A program made the translations under genes and the position numbers. The notes beneath the pieces were generated by a model. It ran no database searches. It was given only the letters and a program-made list of their open reading frames with translations, and was not told where the DNA came from. From positions 248,001 through 312,000 of the forward strand of contig NZ_JAJNNZ010000001.1 in NCBI RefSeq assembly GCF_022836845.1: 64,000 bases of DNA. The letters are read 5' to 3'. This stretch comes from Vibrio gelatinilyticus. Its GTDB lineage: Bacteria; Pseudomonadota; Gammaproteobacteria; Enterobacterales; Vibrionaceae. Below are positions 1-8,140 of the stretch, piece by piece; position 1 is the first letter of the stretch, and each line of letters starts with the position of its first letter.

Positions 1-1
1 T

Positions 2-481
2 AAACTTGATGGCCTACTTCACAATGCGAGCGTCTTAGGTACACTCAGCCCTTTTGATCAAATCGATGAAGAGACCTTTGATGATGTCATGCAAATCAAC
101 GTCAAGTCTGAGTTTCTAATGACGCAAGCACTACTTCCAGCATTGAAAAATTCAGACGCTGGACGCGTTATTTTCACATCGTCAACGGTGGGGCATTCTG
201 GTCGTGCTTTTTGGGGAAGTTACGCAATTTCTAAATTTGCCACCGAAGGTATGATGCAAATTCTGGCGGACGAACTCAGTGACACAGCCATCAGAATCAA
301 CGCCATTAATCCAGGGGCGACTCGCACTCGCATGAGAGAAAAAGCCTACCCTGGTGAAGACGCCAATACACTCAAAACGCCTCAAGACATCATGCCTGTG
401 TATCTCCAACTAATGGACCCTTCAGTCACTCATTTCAATGGCCAGTGCATCGATGCGCAGCCCAAAAAACTGACTAAATAG
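2..481 (+). CDS. yciK: YciK-type SDR oxidoreductase (5' end outside window)
   Basis: This is the C-terminal 159 residues of a short-chain dehydrogenase; the frame is open from base 2, so the Rossmann nucleotide-binding N-terminus lies outside the window. The segment carries the SDR asparagine motif (HNAS), the catalytic serine in SSTVGHSG, and the Tyr-x-x-x-Lys pair in SYAISK, followed by the INPGATRT segment that contacts cofactor. The ending and the MQINVKSEFLMTQALLPAL helix resemble the enterobacterial YciK family of about 250 residues, a cytoplasmic oxidoreductase of unknown substrate. It ends 14 bp from the convergent patatin gene. Family assignment is firm; the YciK subfamily is likely but rests on memory of the family. 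Confidence 0.85.
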   Translation, partial: KLDGLLHNASVLGTLSPFDQIDEETFDDVMQINVKSEFLMTQALLPALKNSDAGRVIFTSSTVGHSGRAFWGSYAISKFATEGMMQILADELSDTAIRINAINPGATRTRMREKAYPGEDANTLKTPQDIMPVYLQLMDPSVTHFNGQCIDAQPKKLTK

Positions 482-494
482 CCTTTCTTAGATT

Positions 495-1616
495 TCAAGC
501 AGTATCAATACCATGATGCTGCTTGATAAACGCTCGCCCGACACTCAAGCCATGTTGGTAATCACTTAGTATTTGCTCTTTCGCGCTCATGAGCCCTTTG
601 CTCGCAAGTTCATGTTCGGGTTGAACATGCCAAAGGTTTACGTCCTCTGGGGGAGAGCTGATAAATTGCTCAGCTTGTGCATGGTTCATATAGTGTGCCA
701 CTAGCATTTCCAAATGGCGGGTTCCGCCAAACTGAAAAGGAATGGCCTTATTCTGAATATCCAGTAATCGAGCAAACTTTTCTTTGTCGTGGAGCCAGCG
801 TGTCAATTTGGCTTTATCGGTCATTTTAATTTTGCTGGTAAAATCCATTTTCCAGTATTCATTACGAATGGTCTGTAGCTTTTCCGTAAACTGCTTTTGA
901 AATTCCGATAGTTTTTCTTTTGTTCCCGACAGCCTTAAGTGAGATAGATGTGAATCCAATCCAAGCTCTAGTTCCTTTTTCCACTTTTCGATAGATTGCA
1001 TTGCACTGGTGTGGAACTGGTTTTTTTCAGACGCTGGGATCGTACTAACCACCACCATGTTTTTAATATCCCTGCGATAAGACTCCTCTACAGGTATAGT
1101 GGCAGAGACACCGCCATCGACCCATTTTTTACCGTCAAATTCGATATCGTTGTAATACAGCATCGGAATAGCACACGTCGCTTTGAGGACATCAAACCAA
1201 TTATCGGCGAAAATAGGATAATAGTAGTCTTTCAACTCTTCGACATCCGTAATGCAGGCCAGCGCTACTCTATTTTCACCTAAATGACGCTTACCTCTCT
1301 CAAAGTCCAACGGAAACTCGCCTTGATTAACGAGATCAAACGCCCAATCAAGATCCATTGGCTGCTTTTTAGCGAGAAATTTGTTGAAATCAAAGAACCT
1401 GTCACGAGTCGTATAGTTGAGAATAAAGTCAAGGCCGAGACCATGTTGTTTAGTCACATAGGAGGAGACGTTTAGAGCACCTGCAGAGGTACCAATGTAC
1501 AATGAAAAAGGATCAAATTGCTGTTCAATAAACGAATCCAACACGCCTGCTGCAAACGCACCCTTTTGTCCGCCACCTTGAACAATTAGCGAGTACTGCT
1601 CGTCATTATCAAACAT
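495..1616 (-). CDS. Patatin-like phospholipase family protein (copy 1)
   Basis: A 373-residue serine lipid hydrolase of the patatin family. Visible signatures are the glycine-rich oxyanion loop GGGQKG at residues 14-19, the nucleophile elbow GTSAG with Ser44, and the dyad aspartate in DGG at Asp167. Together these form the Ser-Asp dyad expected of an active enzyme. No signal peptide is apparent, so it is probably cytoplasmic or peripheral on the inner membrane, like the YjjU-type patatins it resembles. The C-terminal part ends in a DYQHGLSVGRAFI helix that is also seen in the second patatin at 9641-10798, so the two are paralogues. It stands alone and reads toward the yciK-like gene. The natural substrate is unknown. 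Confidence 0.9.
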   Translation of the reverse strand: MFDNDEQYSLIVQGGGQKGAFAAGVLDSFIEQQFDPFSLYIGTSAGALNVSSYVTKQHGLGLDFILNYTTRDRFFDFNKFLAKKQPMDLDWAFDLVNQGEFPLDFERGKRHLGENRVALACITDVEELKDYYYPIFADNWFDVLKATCAIPMLYYNDIEFDGKKWVDGGVSATIPVEESYRRDIKNMVVVSTIPASEKNQFHTSAMQSIEKWKKELELGLDSHLSHLRLSGTKEKLSEFQKQFTEKLQTIRNEYWKMDFTSKIKMTDKAKLTRWLHDKEKFARLLDIQNKAIPFQFGGTRHLEMLVAHYMNHAQAEQFISSPPEDVNLWHVQPEHELASKGLMSAKEQILSDYQHGLSVGRAFIKQHHGIDTA

Positions 1617-1799
1617 ATTCTTCCCTTCATTACATTAAGCTGTTGATTGAGATTAAAATATTTACTCTATTTTAGGAAAGTGTTTCTTCAAAAATTGACG
1701 CTTAAGTGGGAATGTCTCTTGAATGTATATAAGCCTAGCAGCATTTCAACACCTTACAGGAGCAAGAAAGAGTAACTCTATAAGACACATTGATAAGCC

Positions 1800-1827
1800 T
1801 TGCAGGTTCCACTATTTTTTGTATACT
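1800..1827 (+). promoter_or_regulatory. Candidate sigma-70 promoter of imuA
   Basis: A -35 hexamer TTGCAG at 1800-1805 is followed after 16 bp by a -10 hexamer TATACT at 1822-1827. The -10 overlaps the left edge of the LexA box, which would let LexA occlude polymerase directly. The predicted start would leave a leader of about 20 nt before the ATG at 1853. Confidence 0.6.
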
Positions 1828-1841
1828 GTATATACATACAG
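1826..1841. promoter_or_regulatory. LexA (SOS) box upstream of imuA
   Basis: The sequence CTGTATATACATACAG matches the gammaproteobacterial LexA operator, CTGT-N8-ACAG with an alternating AT-rich centre, preceded by the favoured TA. It overlaps the probable -10 element and lies 11 bp before the imuA start codon. SOS control of imuA-imuB-dnaE2 is well established in other bacteria; here it is inferred from the site. Confidence 0.92.
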
Positions 1842-1852
1842 GTATTACAATT

Positions 1853-2530
1853 ATGCATGACATCATTACACAATTAGAACGCAAACAACTCATTTGGAAA
1901 GGTGAAAAAGAGGCCGAACACCAGCAAACGCTCTCTACCGGTTTTCCTGAACTTGACCAAAAGCTTTATGGTGGTTTTCCCACTCATGGCGTGGTTGAAA
2001 TCCAATCAATTTCTGGCATCGGTGAGTTTCGCCTATTAACTCCTCATATTCAGCATACGGCTAATGAACGACTACTGGTTTTGATAAACCCACCCGGCTA
2101 CCTATCTGCGGAATATCTCCATGCATCTGGAATTGCTCCCCAACGTATCCGCTTAGTTTATCCACAGACGCCTCAACACGCGTTATGGGCCGCCGAACAA
2201 TGCCTTAAAAGTGGAGCTTGTAGCACTGTATGCTTATGGCAAACTCAATTAGAAGTTCACCACACTAAGCGCTTACAGGTCGCGAGTGAAAAAGGGCATT
2301 GTTTACAGTTCTTATTTAAATCCACATCAGAGCATGTTTTTTCACTGCCTGTATCACTGAGTTTAAACTTATCGCCTCATAATGATGGCATTGAAGTGAC
2401 CATTACTAAGCGAAAAGGAGGCTTTCCACGATCTCGCTTCCTCGTGCCAATGGGAACTCATTGGCCTGAACTCGCCTTGGCTAAGCCCTGTTCAACCGTC
2501 ATTCCCTTTCCGATGCAGAAACAAGGGTAG
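1853..2530 (+). CDS. imuA: ImuA, translesion synthesis accessory protein
   Basis: A 225-residue RecA/SulA-like protein of the ImuA family, the first gene of a three-gene SOS mutagenesis cassette. In well-studied bacteria ImuA-type proteins work with ImuB and DnaE2 in error-prone bypass of DNA damage. The region around GFPTHGVVEIQSISGIGEF aligns with the P-loop area of RecA-like folds but lacks the GKT/GKS ending of a true Walker A motif, so ATP binding is doubtful. The ATG at 1853 is chosen rather than a TTG at 1790 because the upstream start would place the LexA box and -10 element inside the coding region; AGGT at 1840-1843 can serve as a weak ribosome site. Only 5 bp separate its stop from imuB, indicating one transcript. 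Confidence 0.88.
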   Translation: MHDIITQLERKQLIWKGEKEAEHQQTLSTGFPELDQKLYGGFPTHGVVEIQSISGIGEFRLLTPHIQHTANERLLVLINPPGYLSAEYLHASGIAPQRIRLVYPQTPQHALWAAEQCLKSGACSTVCLWQTQLEVHHTKRLQVASEKGHCLQFLFKSTSEHVFSLPVSLSLNLSPHNDGIEVTITKRKGGFPRSRFLVPMGTHWPELALAKPCSTVIPFPMQKQG

Positions 2531-2535
2531 ACACC

Positions 2536-3951
2536 ATGTTATTATGGCTTTACCTAGATTTTCCGTCACTGCAACTAGACCGTTTTTTCACCAATGGGGA
2601 AGCATCGTCACACCCTGTCATCATCGTTGACGGGCGACGCCATACCGTTGTTCAAGCCAATGAGATGGCTCAGCAACATGGCATCACTCTTAATATGGGC
2701 CTAGGCAGCGCTGCAGCGCTTTGTCCTGATTTACAGGTCTACCCACTTGACGATGCAGTAACAAAGCAACGTCTCACCGACATTGCTCAATGGTTATATT
2801 TGCTGACTTCCGATATCACTCTCGATTTCCCTCAAGGCCTTATCATTAAAGTCTCTAATATGTTGTCACTTTACGAAGGGCTAGAGAACTACTGGCAATC
2901 ACTCAGTACCCATTTAGCGACGCTCAAGGTAAACGTACGATATGCCACTGGGCTTTCCCCTTTTGCCGCCAAGTTATTAGCTAAGTCTCAGGCGAATCTG
3001 ATTGAAGATGATAGCTACGTTTTAAAACAATCGATCTTACCGTACCCCTTGCAAGAAACTGAGTTAAGCGATAAACAAATCGATGCTCTTAACCGCGTGG
3101 GTATCCGTACCATCGAAGATTTACTCGCACTTCCTTTAGCCGATATCGCTAAGCGTTTTGATATTGACTTGGTCAACTATGTAGGTCGGCTCACCGGGTA
3201 CTTTAAACATCCTGTCGAATACTTTATTCCACCAGATCAGTTTCAGGTATACCTAGAACTGTTATTCGATATCGATAATGTACAGTGGCTTGAAAAACCT
3301 CTAACCCGACTTTTTATCCAACTCGAAGTCTTTCTTAAGCTAAGAGATCGAGTCGCCTATGAGTTAACGCTGACTATTGACCAGCGAGATCATGAAAGTA
3401 AATCGATTCGCTTTACCTCTGCGCAAGGAGATTATCAAGCCAAAACATGGCAGACCTTATCGGCTTTAACCCTAGAATCAGTGAGCCTTGAAAGCGCCGC
3501 TTATGGCTTAACATTAGCAGTCACGCGCTGGGGGGAGCTACAACCTAATGAACAGGATTTTTTCCAGGGTATTACAGGGCAACAATCGGCTCTAGAGCTG
3601 ACCTCATTACTGCAAGCAAAGTTGGGCACACAAGCAGTAATGACCGTAGAGCTCACCAATGACCCACGCCCAGAAAAAGCAACTCGATTACACACGACAC
3701 CTCCGGCTACGAGTGACAGCATCACTTCAACGCTGCCTCAAAAGATTCGCCCTAGCTTTCTACTTCCTGAACCCATACCACTTACAGAGAAAACCACCAT
3801 TGTTTTAGGGCCAGAAAGAATTGTCAGCGGATGGTGGGATGGTGATGCTATCCAACGAGACTACTTTATTGTTCGAACTCCCCAAGGGCAATGGTTATGG
3901 GTCTTTAAAACGCAAGAGAACCAATGGTTTGTACATGGCCATTTTAGTTAA
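2536..3951 (+). CDS. imuB: ImuB, inactive Y-family DNA polymerase homologue
   Basis: A 471-residue Y-family polymerase-like protein, second gene of the SOS cassette. The N-terminal palm begins LYLDFPSLQLD: it keeps one aspartate of motif I, but a proline sits where active Y-family polymerases have the second aspartate. The motif III acidic pair (Asp-Glu in Pol IV) is replaced in LDFPQGLIIKVS. It therefore looks non-catalytic, as established for ImuB, which acts as a hub linking DnaE2 to the sliding clamp. The middle region (GIRTIEDLLALPLADIAKRF) is a helix-hairpin-helix-like thumb. A canonical clamp-binding peptide is not obvious to me. The gene lies between imuA and dnaE2 with gaps of 5 and 23 bp. 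Confidence 0.9.
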   Translation: MLLWLYLDFPSLQLDRFFTNGEASSHPVIIVDGRRHTVVQANEMAQQHGITLNMGLGSAAALCPDLQVYPLDDAVTKQRLTDIAQWLYLLTSDITLDFPQGLIIKVSNMLSLYEGLENYWQSLSTHLATLKVNVRYATGLSPFAAKLLAKSQANLIEDDSYVLKQSILPYPLQETELSDKQIDALNRVGIRTIEDLLALPLADIAKRFDIDLVNYVGRLTGYFKHPVEYFIPPDQFQVYLELLFDIDNVQWLEKPLTRLFIQLEVFLKLRDRVAYELTLTIDQRDHESKSIRFTSAQGDYQAKTWQTLSALTLESVSLESAAYGLTLAVTRWGELQPNEQDFFQGITGQQSALELTSLLQAKLGTQAVMTVELTNDPRPEKATRLHTTPPATSDSITSTLPQKIRPSFLLPEPIPLTEKTTIVLGPERIVSGWWDGDAIQRDYFIVRTPQGQWLWVFKTQENQWFVHGHFS

Positions 3952-3974
3952 GATTGACTGCAGATAGACACACT

Positions 3975-6900
3975 ATGAAATACGCTGAACTTTTTTGCCA
4001 AAGCAACTTTTCTTTTCTTCAGGGAGCTTCTCACGCCGAAGAATTGGTCACACAAGCTGACTTTCTAAACTACTCAGCTATAGCAATAACAGATGAATGT
4101 TCTGTTGCAGGGGTAGTACGCGCTCACACTACTATAAAGAAAAACCAACTTTCAGTGCAGCTCATTGTTGGCAGCATGTTCTGGCTCAATAACGAGTGTC
4201 AGCTTGTATTATTGTGTCCTGACAGAGCCGCTTATGCTGAGCTCTGCCGCATTATCACCAATGCTCGACGCCGCTGCAATAAAGGGGAATATCAACTCTC
4301 CGAGTGGGACATCCTCTCGATTCGTCATTGTTTCATTATCTGCTTACCAACCGGAGAAAGTTATGACAAGCGATGGGTTCACTGGCTTGAGCAGCACCAT
4401 AAGTATCGCCTTTGGATTGGACTGCAGCGGCATTTAGGCGCTAACGAGCATCGCTATATTGAGCACTGTAAAAACTTAGCCCATCATTACAACTTACCAA
4501 TTACCGCCTGCGGTGGGGTATTAATGCATAATGCTACAAGGCTCCCTCTTCAGCATACTTTGGTTGCGATTCGCAACAATACTCAAGTTGAGGCGGTATG
4601 CGGCCAACTTATCGCCAATACTGAACGTTGTTTACGACCTAAAAGTAAACTCACGAAACTTTTTAATGCAGATTGGTTAGCACAAAGTGATTACATTGCC
4701 TCACGCTGTCAGTTTGAACTTGATGTTTTGCGCTACGAGTATCCATGTGAATTAATTCCAGCTGGCGAAACACCGATGAGCTATCTAAGAAAGTTGGTAG
4801 AACATGGCAAGTCATCACGTTTCCCTCAAGGTGTCACCGCCTCAATAAATGCGACCATAGAGAAAGAACTCAGCCTCATTGAAGATCTGGATTATCCCTT
4901 TTTCTTTCTCACCATTCATGACATTGTCATGTTTGCCAAGGAGCAAGGTATCCTCTACCAAGGAAGAGGCTCAGCAGCCAACTCCGTGGTTTGTTACTGC
5001 TTGGAGATCACCTCTGTTGATCCCAGACAGATTTCAGTCCTGTTTGAGCGTTTCATCAGTAAAGAGCGCAATGAGCCGCCCGACATTGACGTTGATTTTG
5101 AGCATGAGCGCCGAGAAGAAGTTATACAGTACATCTACCAGAAATACGGCAGAGAGAGAGCTGCGCTAGCCGCTACCGTGATTTCCTACCGATTCAAAAG
5201 TGCGGTACGTGATGTAGGTAAAGCACTAGGGATCAGCGACATTCAGCTCGACTACTTTATCAAGAATATCAACCGCCGAGATCGTAATCAGGGCTGGCAG
5301 GCGCAAATCGTTGAGCTTGGACTCAAGCCCGATTCCCTTAAAGGCCAGCAGTTTATTGAACTAGTGGATGAGATACTTGGCTTTCCGCGCCACTTATCAC
5401 AGCATGTCGGAGGCTTTGTAATTTCATCAGGTCCACTGTATGAGTTAGTCCCCGTAGAAAACGCGTCAATGCCTGACAGAACCGTTATTCAATGGGACAA
5501 AGACGACTTAGAAAGCCTAGGGTTACTTAAGGTCGATGTCTTAGCTCTAGGTATGCTTACCGCCATTCGAAAATGCTTTGGGCTTATCGAGAAACATTAC
5601 GGTCGCGCATTAACGATTGCAGAAATCACTCGACAACAAGACGATGCTACGGTGTATAACATGATTCAAAAAGCCGACACCGTTGGGGTCTTTCAAATAG
5701 AATCTCGTGCACAAATGAGTATGTTACCTCGCCTAAAGCCAGCCAGTTATTATGATCTCGTGATCCAAATAGCCATTGTTCGCCCCGGTCCGATACAAGG
5801 GGATATGGTGCACCCATTTCTTAAAAGGCGTAATGGCGAAGAAACAATCAGCTACCCATCTGAGGAAGTAAAAGAGGTACTATCTCGCACACTAGGCGTG
5901 CCTATCTTTCAAGAGCAAGTGATAAAATTAGCGATGGTCGCAGCAGGCTTTACTGGTGGCGAAGCCGACCAACTGCGGCGAGCAATGGCGGCCTGGAAAA
6001 AGAGCGGCGACCTTTTTAAATTCAAATCGAAACTCATCGATGGAATGCAAAGCAAAGGTTATTCTCTAGAATTTGCCAACCGATTGTTTGAACAAATCTG
6101 TGGCTTTGGTGAGTATGGTTTTCCTGAAAGTCATTCCGCCTCATTTGCGGTATTGGCATATTGTTCAGCCTGGCTAAAGCACTATTATCCTTATGCTTTT
6201 TACGCATCTTTACTTAATAGTTTACCCATGGGCTTTTACAGCGCATCCCAATTAATTCAAGATGCGCAGCGACATCATATCAAGATACTGCCAGTGTGCA
6301 TCAACCGTTCAGATTATCACCACAAACTCACCGTATGTGATCAAGGGATAGTTCTACAATTGGGGTTTCGTCAAGTCAAAGGACTAAATGAGAAAACCAT
6401 TCAACACCTTATCCAACATCGTCCTAAGACAGGCTTTAGCACGACGACTCAAGTAAAACAATTAGGACTTAATCGACGGGAAGTTGAGCAACTTTCATCA
6501 GCAAACGCCTTAGAATGTATTTCAGGTGATCGCTATGCGACTCGATGGGCGATGATGGATACTTTATCCGATTTACCCCTTTTTAAAGACGATATCAGCC
6601 ACGAAAATTCGCTGCCACACCGCCCTAACGATGTTGAGGAGCTGCTCGAAGATTACACCGCAATGAACCTATCTCTTGATAAGCACCCTATTCGTTTATT
6701 AGAACAGGCTGGGCAGCTAGGACGATTGACCAAAATGAATGAGTTGATCACTAAACCAAATAAGTCATTGGTTAGCGTGGTTGGGGTTGTCACTGGAAAG
6801 CAATCGCCCGGAACAGCAGCAGGAGTGACCTTTTTTACTCTTGAGGACGATACTGGGAACATCAATGTCGTGGTTTGGCGCGCCACCGCAGAAGCACAAA

Positions 6901-7046
6901 AGCAAGCCTACTTGTCGGCAAAGATATTAAAAGTAAAAGGCATTCTAGAAAGAGAGGGGGAAGTGACTCACGTCATTGCTGGCCGGTTGATTGATCTTAC
7001 AGACCGTTTAGCTGGCTTACAGACACAATCACGAGACTTCCATTAA
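3975..7046 (+). CDS. dnaE2: DnaE2, error-prone DNA polymerase III alpha-type subunit
   Basis: A 1023-residue C-family DNA polymerase, the catalytic partner of the ImuA/ImuB mutasome. An N-terminal PHP domain starts at MKYAELFCQSNFSFLQGAS. The polymerase core has the two-aspartate motif PDIDVDF and the third aspartate around LGLLKVDVLALGM. A helix-hairpin-helix region follows, then a C-terminal OB fold (VSVVGVVTGKQSPG to INVVVW). At about 1020 residues and with this start it matches DnaE2 rather than the longer replicative DnaE1. The ATG at 3975 is preferred over a TTG at 3954 because it aligns with family N-termini. A DLPLF pentapeptide near the C-terminal third resembles clamp-binding motifs, but this is only a possibility. 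It ends the cassette before a hairpin at 7047-7068. Confidence 0.95.
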   Translation: MKYAELFCQSNFSFLQGASHAEELVTQADFLNYSAIAITDECSVAGVVRAHTTIKKNQLSVQLIVGSMFWLNNECQLVLLCPDRAAYAELCRIITNARRRCNKGEYQLSEWDILSIRHCFIICLPTGESYDKRWVHWLEQHHKYRLWIGLQRHLGANEHRYIEHCKNLAHHYNLPITACGGVLMHNATRLPLQHTLVAIRNNTQVEAVCGQLIANTERCLRPKSKLTKLFNADWLAQSDYIASRCQFELDVLRYEYPCELIPAGETPMSYLRKLVEHGKSSRFPQGVTASINATIEKELSLIEDLDYPFFFLTIHDIVMFAKEQGILYQGRGSAANSVVCYCLEITSVDPRQISVLFERFISKERNEPPDIDVDFEHERREEVIQYIYQKYGRERAALAATVISYRFKSAVRDVGKALGISDIQLDYFIKNINRRDRNQGWQAQIVELGLKPDSLKGQQFIELVDEILGFPRHLSQHVGGFVISSGPLYELVPVENASMPDRTVIQWDKDDLESLGLLKVDVLALGMLTAIRKCFGLIEKHYGRALTIAEITRQQDDATVYNMIQKADTVGVFQIESRAQMSMLPRLKPASYYDLVIQIAIVRPGPIQGDMVHPFLKRRNGEETISYPSEEVKEVLSRTLGVPIFQEQVIKLAMVAAGFTGGEADQLRRAMAAWKKSGDLFKFKSKLIDGMQSKGYSLEFANRLFEQICGFGEYGFPESHSASFAVLAYCSAWLKHYYPYAFYASLLNSLPMGFYSASQLIQDAQRHHIKILPVCINRSDYHHKLTVCDQGIVLQLGFRQVKGLNEKTIQHLIQHRPKTGFSTTTQVKQLGLNRREVEQLSSANALECISGDRYATRWAMMDTLSDLPLFKDDISHENSLPHRPNDVEELLEDYTAMNLSLDKHPIRLLEQAGQLGRLTKMNELITKPNKSLVSVVGVVTGKQSPGTAAGVTFFTLEDDTGNINVVVWRATAEAQKQAYLSAKILKVKGILEREGEVTHVIAGRLIDLTDRLAGLQTQSRDFH

Positions 7047-7068
7047 AGAGGGCCTATGTGGCCCTTCT
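7047..7068. terminator. Hairpin between dnaE2 and cheV
   Basis: AGAGGGCC and GGCCCTTCT form an 8-bp stem around a 5-nt loop in the 32-bp gap between convergent genes. The following U-tract is poor (TTCTCG), so termination efficiency is uncertain. Confidence 0.45.
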
Positions 7069-7078
7069 CGATGACAAA

Positions 7079-8026
7079 TTAAAGAAGTTGACGTACACGT
7101 TCTTGAATCACACCCACTAATAGGTCGGGCTGGAATTTCGAGATGAATCGGTCACAGCCCACCTTCTCAACCATAGCTTCGTTAAAACTACCACTGAGTG
7201 ACGTGTTTAAAGTGATGTACAGTTCTTTCATCAATGGGTCATTACGCACTTCATGCGTCAATTTATAACCGTCCATTTCTGGCATTTCGGCATCCGTTAT
7301 CATCATAAGAAGCTCTTGCGCTACATCGAGTCCTTCATCTCGCCACTGTTTTAGCAAATTCAAGGCCATAAGCCCATCAAAGCACTCAATGACCTCGACA
7401 CCTAGCTGAGATAACGTGCCCTTAACTTGTTGGCGAGCCGTAGAAGAATCATCAACAATCAGGATTTTTTTACCTTGTAAGATGGGCAGAAGAGAGTCAT
7501 CTAAGACATTGTCAGAGATCGAAACATCGTAATCCACAATCTCTGCCAGTACTTTTTCGACATCGATGATTTCAACAAGTCGTATCGCATCGCTATCTTG
7601 ATCTTGTACTTTAGTGATGGCCGTCAAGTAGGTTGAACGGCCAGTTGTCTTCGGTGGCGGTTGAATTTCAGTCCAAGCGGTATTGACGATATTACGTACT
7701 TCACCGACTAAAAAACCTTGTGTTGAACGATTGTACTCAGTGATGATCAGATTCGCCTCTGATTGCTCTTCACGAGGCTTAGGGAAGCCAATAGCCTGTC
7801 GTAAGTCAATCACAGGTACAGAGAGGCCTCTAAGGGAAGCAACGCCTCGGATACTGGGATGTGAGCCAGGTAAAGACGTCATTATAGGAAGTTTAAGCAC
7901 TTCTTTAACTTTAAATACATTAATAGCAAACGTTTGTCTGCTGTTCAAAGTAAACAATAACAACTCGAGCCTATTTTCACCGACTAATTGTGTACGTTTA
8001 TCGACAGAGTTTAATACACTCGACAT
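7079..8026 (-). CDS. cheV: CheV chemotaxis coupling protein (CheW-receiver fusion)
   Basis: A 315-residue fusion of an N-terminal CheW-like coupling domain (about residues 15-165, including GVASLRGLSVPVIDLRQAIG) and a C-terminal response-regulator receiver (about 190-310). The receiver has the acidic pair in ILIVDDSS, the phosphoacceptor aspartate in ITDAEMPEMDGY, a conserved Thr/Ser region (LNTSLSG) and the lysine in FISKF. CheV links chemoreceptors to the CheA kinase and is thought to tune or buffer signalling through its receiver. It lies downstream of mlc on the same strand with a 114-bp gap. One of several cheV genes usual in vibrios; which paralogue this is cannot be told here. Confidence 0.95.
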   Translation of the reverse strand: MSSVLNSVDKRTQLVGENRLELLLFTLNSRQTFAINVFKVKEVLKLPIMTSLPGSHPSIRGVASLRGLSVPVIDLRQAIGFPKPREEQSEANLIITEYNRSTQGFLVGEVRNIVNTAWTEIQPPPKTTGRSTYLTAITKVQDQDSDAIRLVEIIDVEKVLAEIVDYDVSISDNVLDDSLLPILQGKKILIVDDSSTARQQVKGTLSQLGVEVIECFDGLMALNLLKQWRDEGLDVAQELLMMITDAEMPEMDGYKLTHEVRNDPLMKELYITLNTSLSGSFNEAMVEKVGCDRFISKFQPDLLVGVIQERVRQLL

Positions 8027-8140
8027 ATTGCTTCCTTGAGAAGGAATGTAAGTACCAATCCATGATATCGGCTATGCCAATAAAAAATTTAATTTACAAT
8101 GCAAGAAAATGGCTCTTTACTACAACTACAGAAAACTGGA

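Noticed and set aside
1643..1656. FNR-like site TTGAT-N4-ATTAA upstream of the first patatin gene
   Set aside because: One mismatch to the consensus in AT-rich DNA; chance occurrence is likely and the gene has no clear anaerobic role.
1790..1852. Longer imuA start (TTG at 1790)
   Set aside because: It would place the -10 element and LexA box inside the coding region and adds residues absent from the family.
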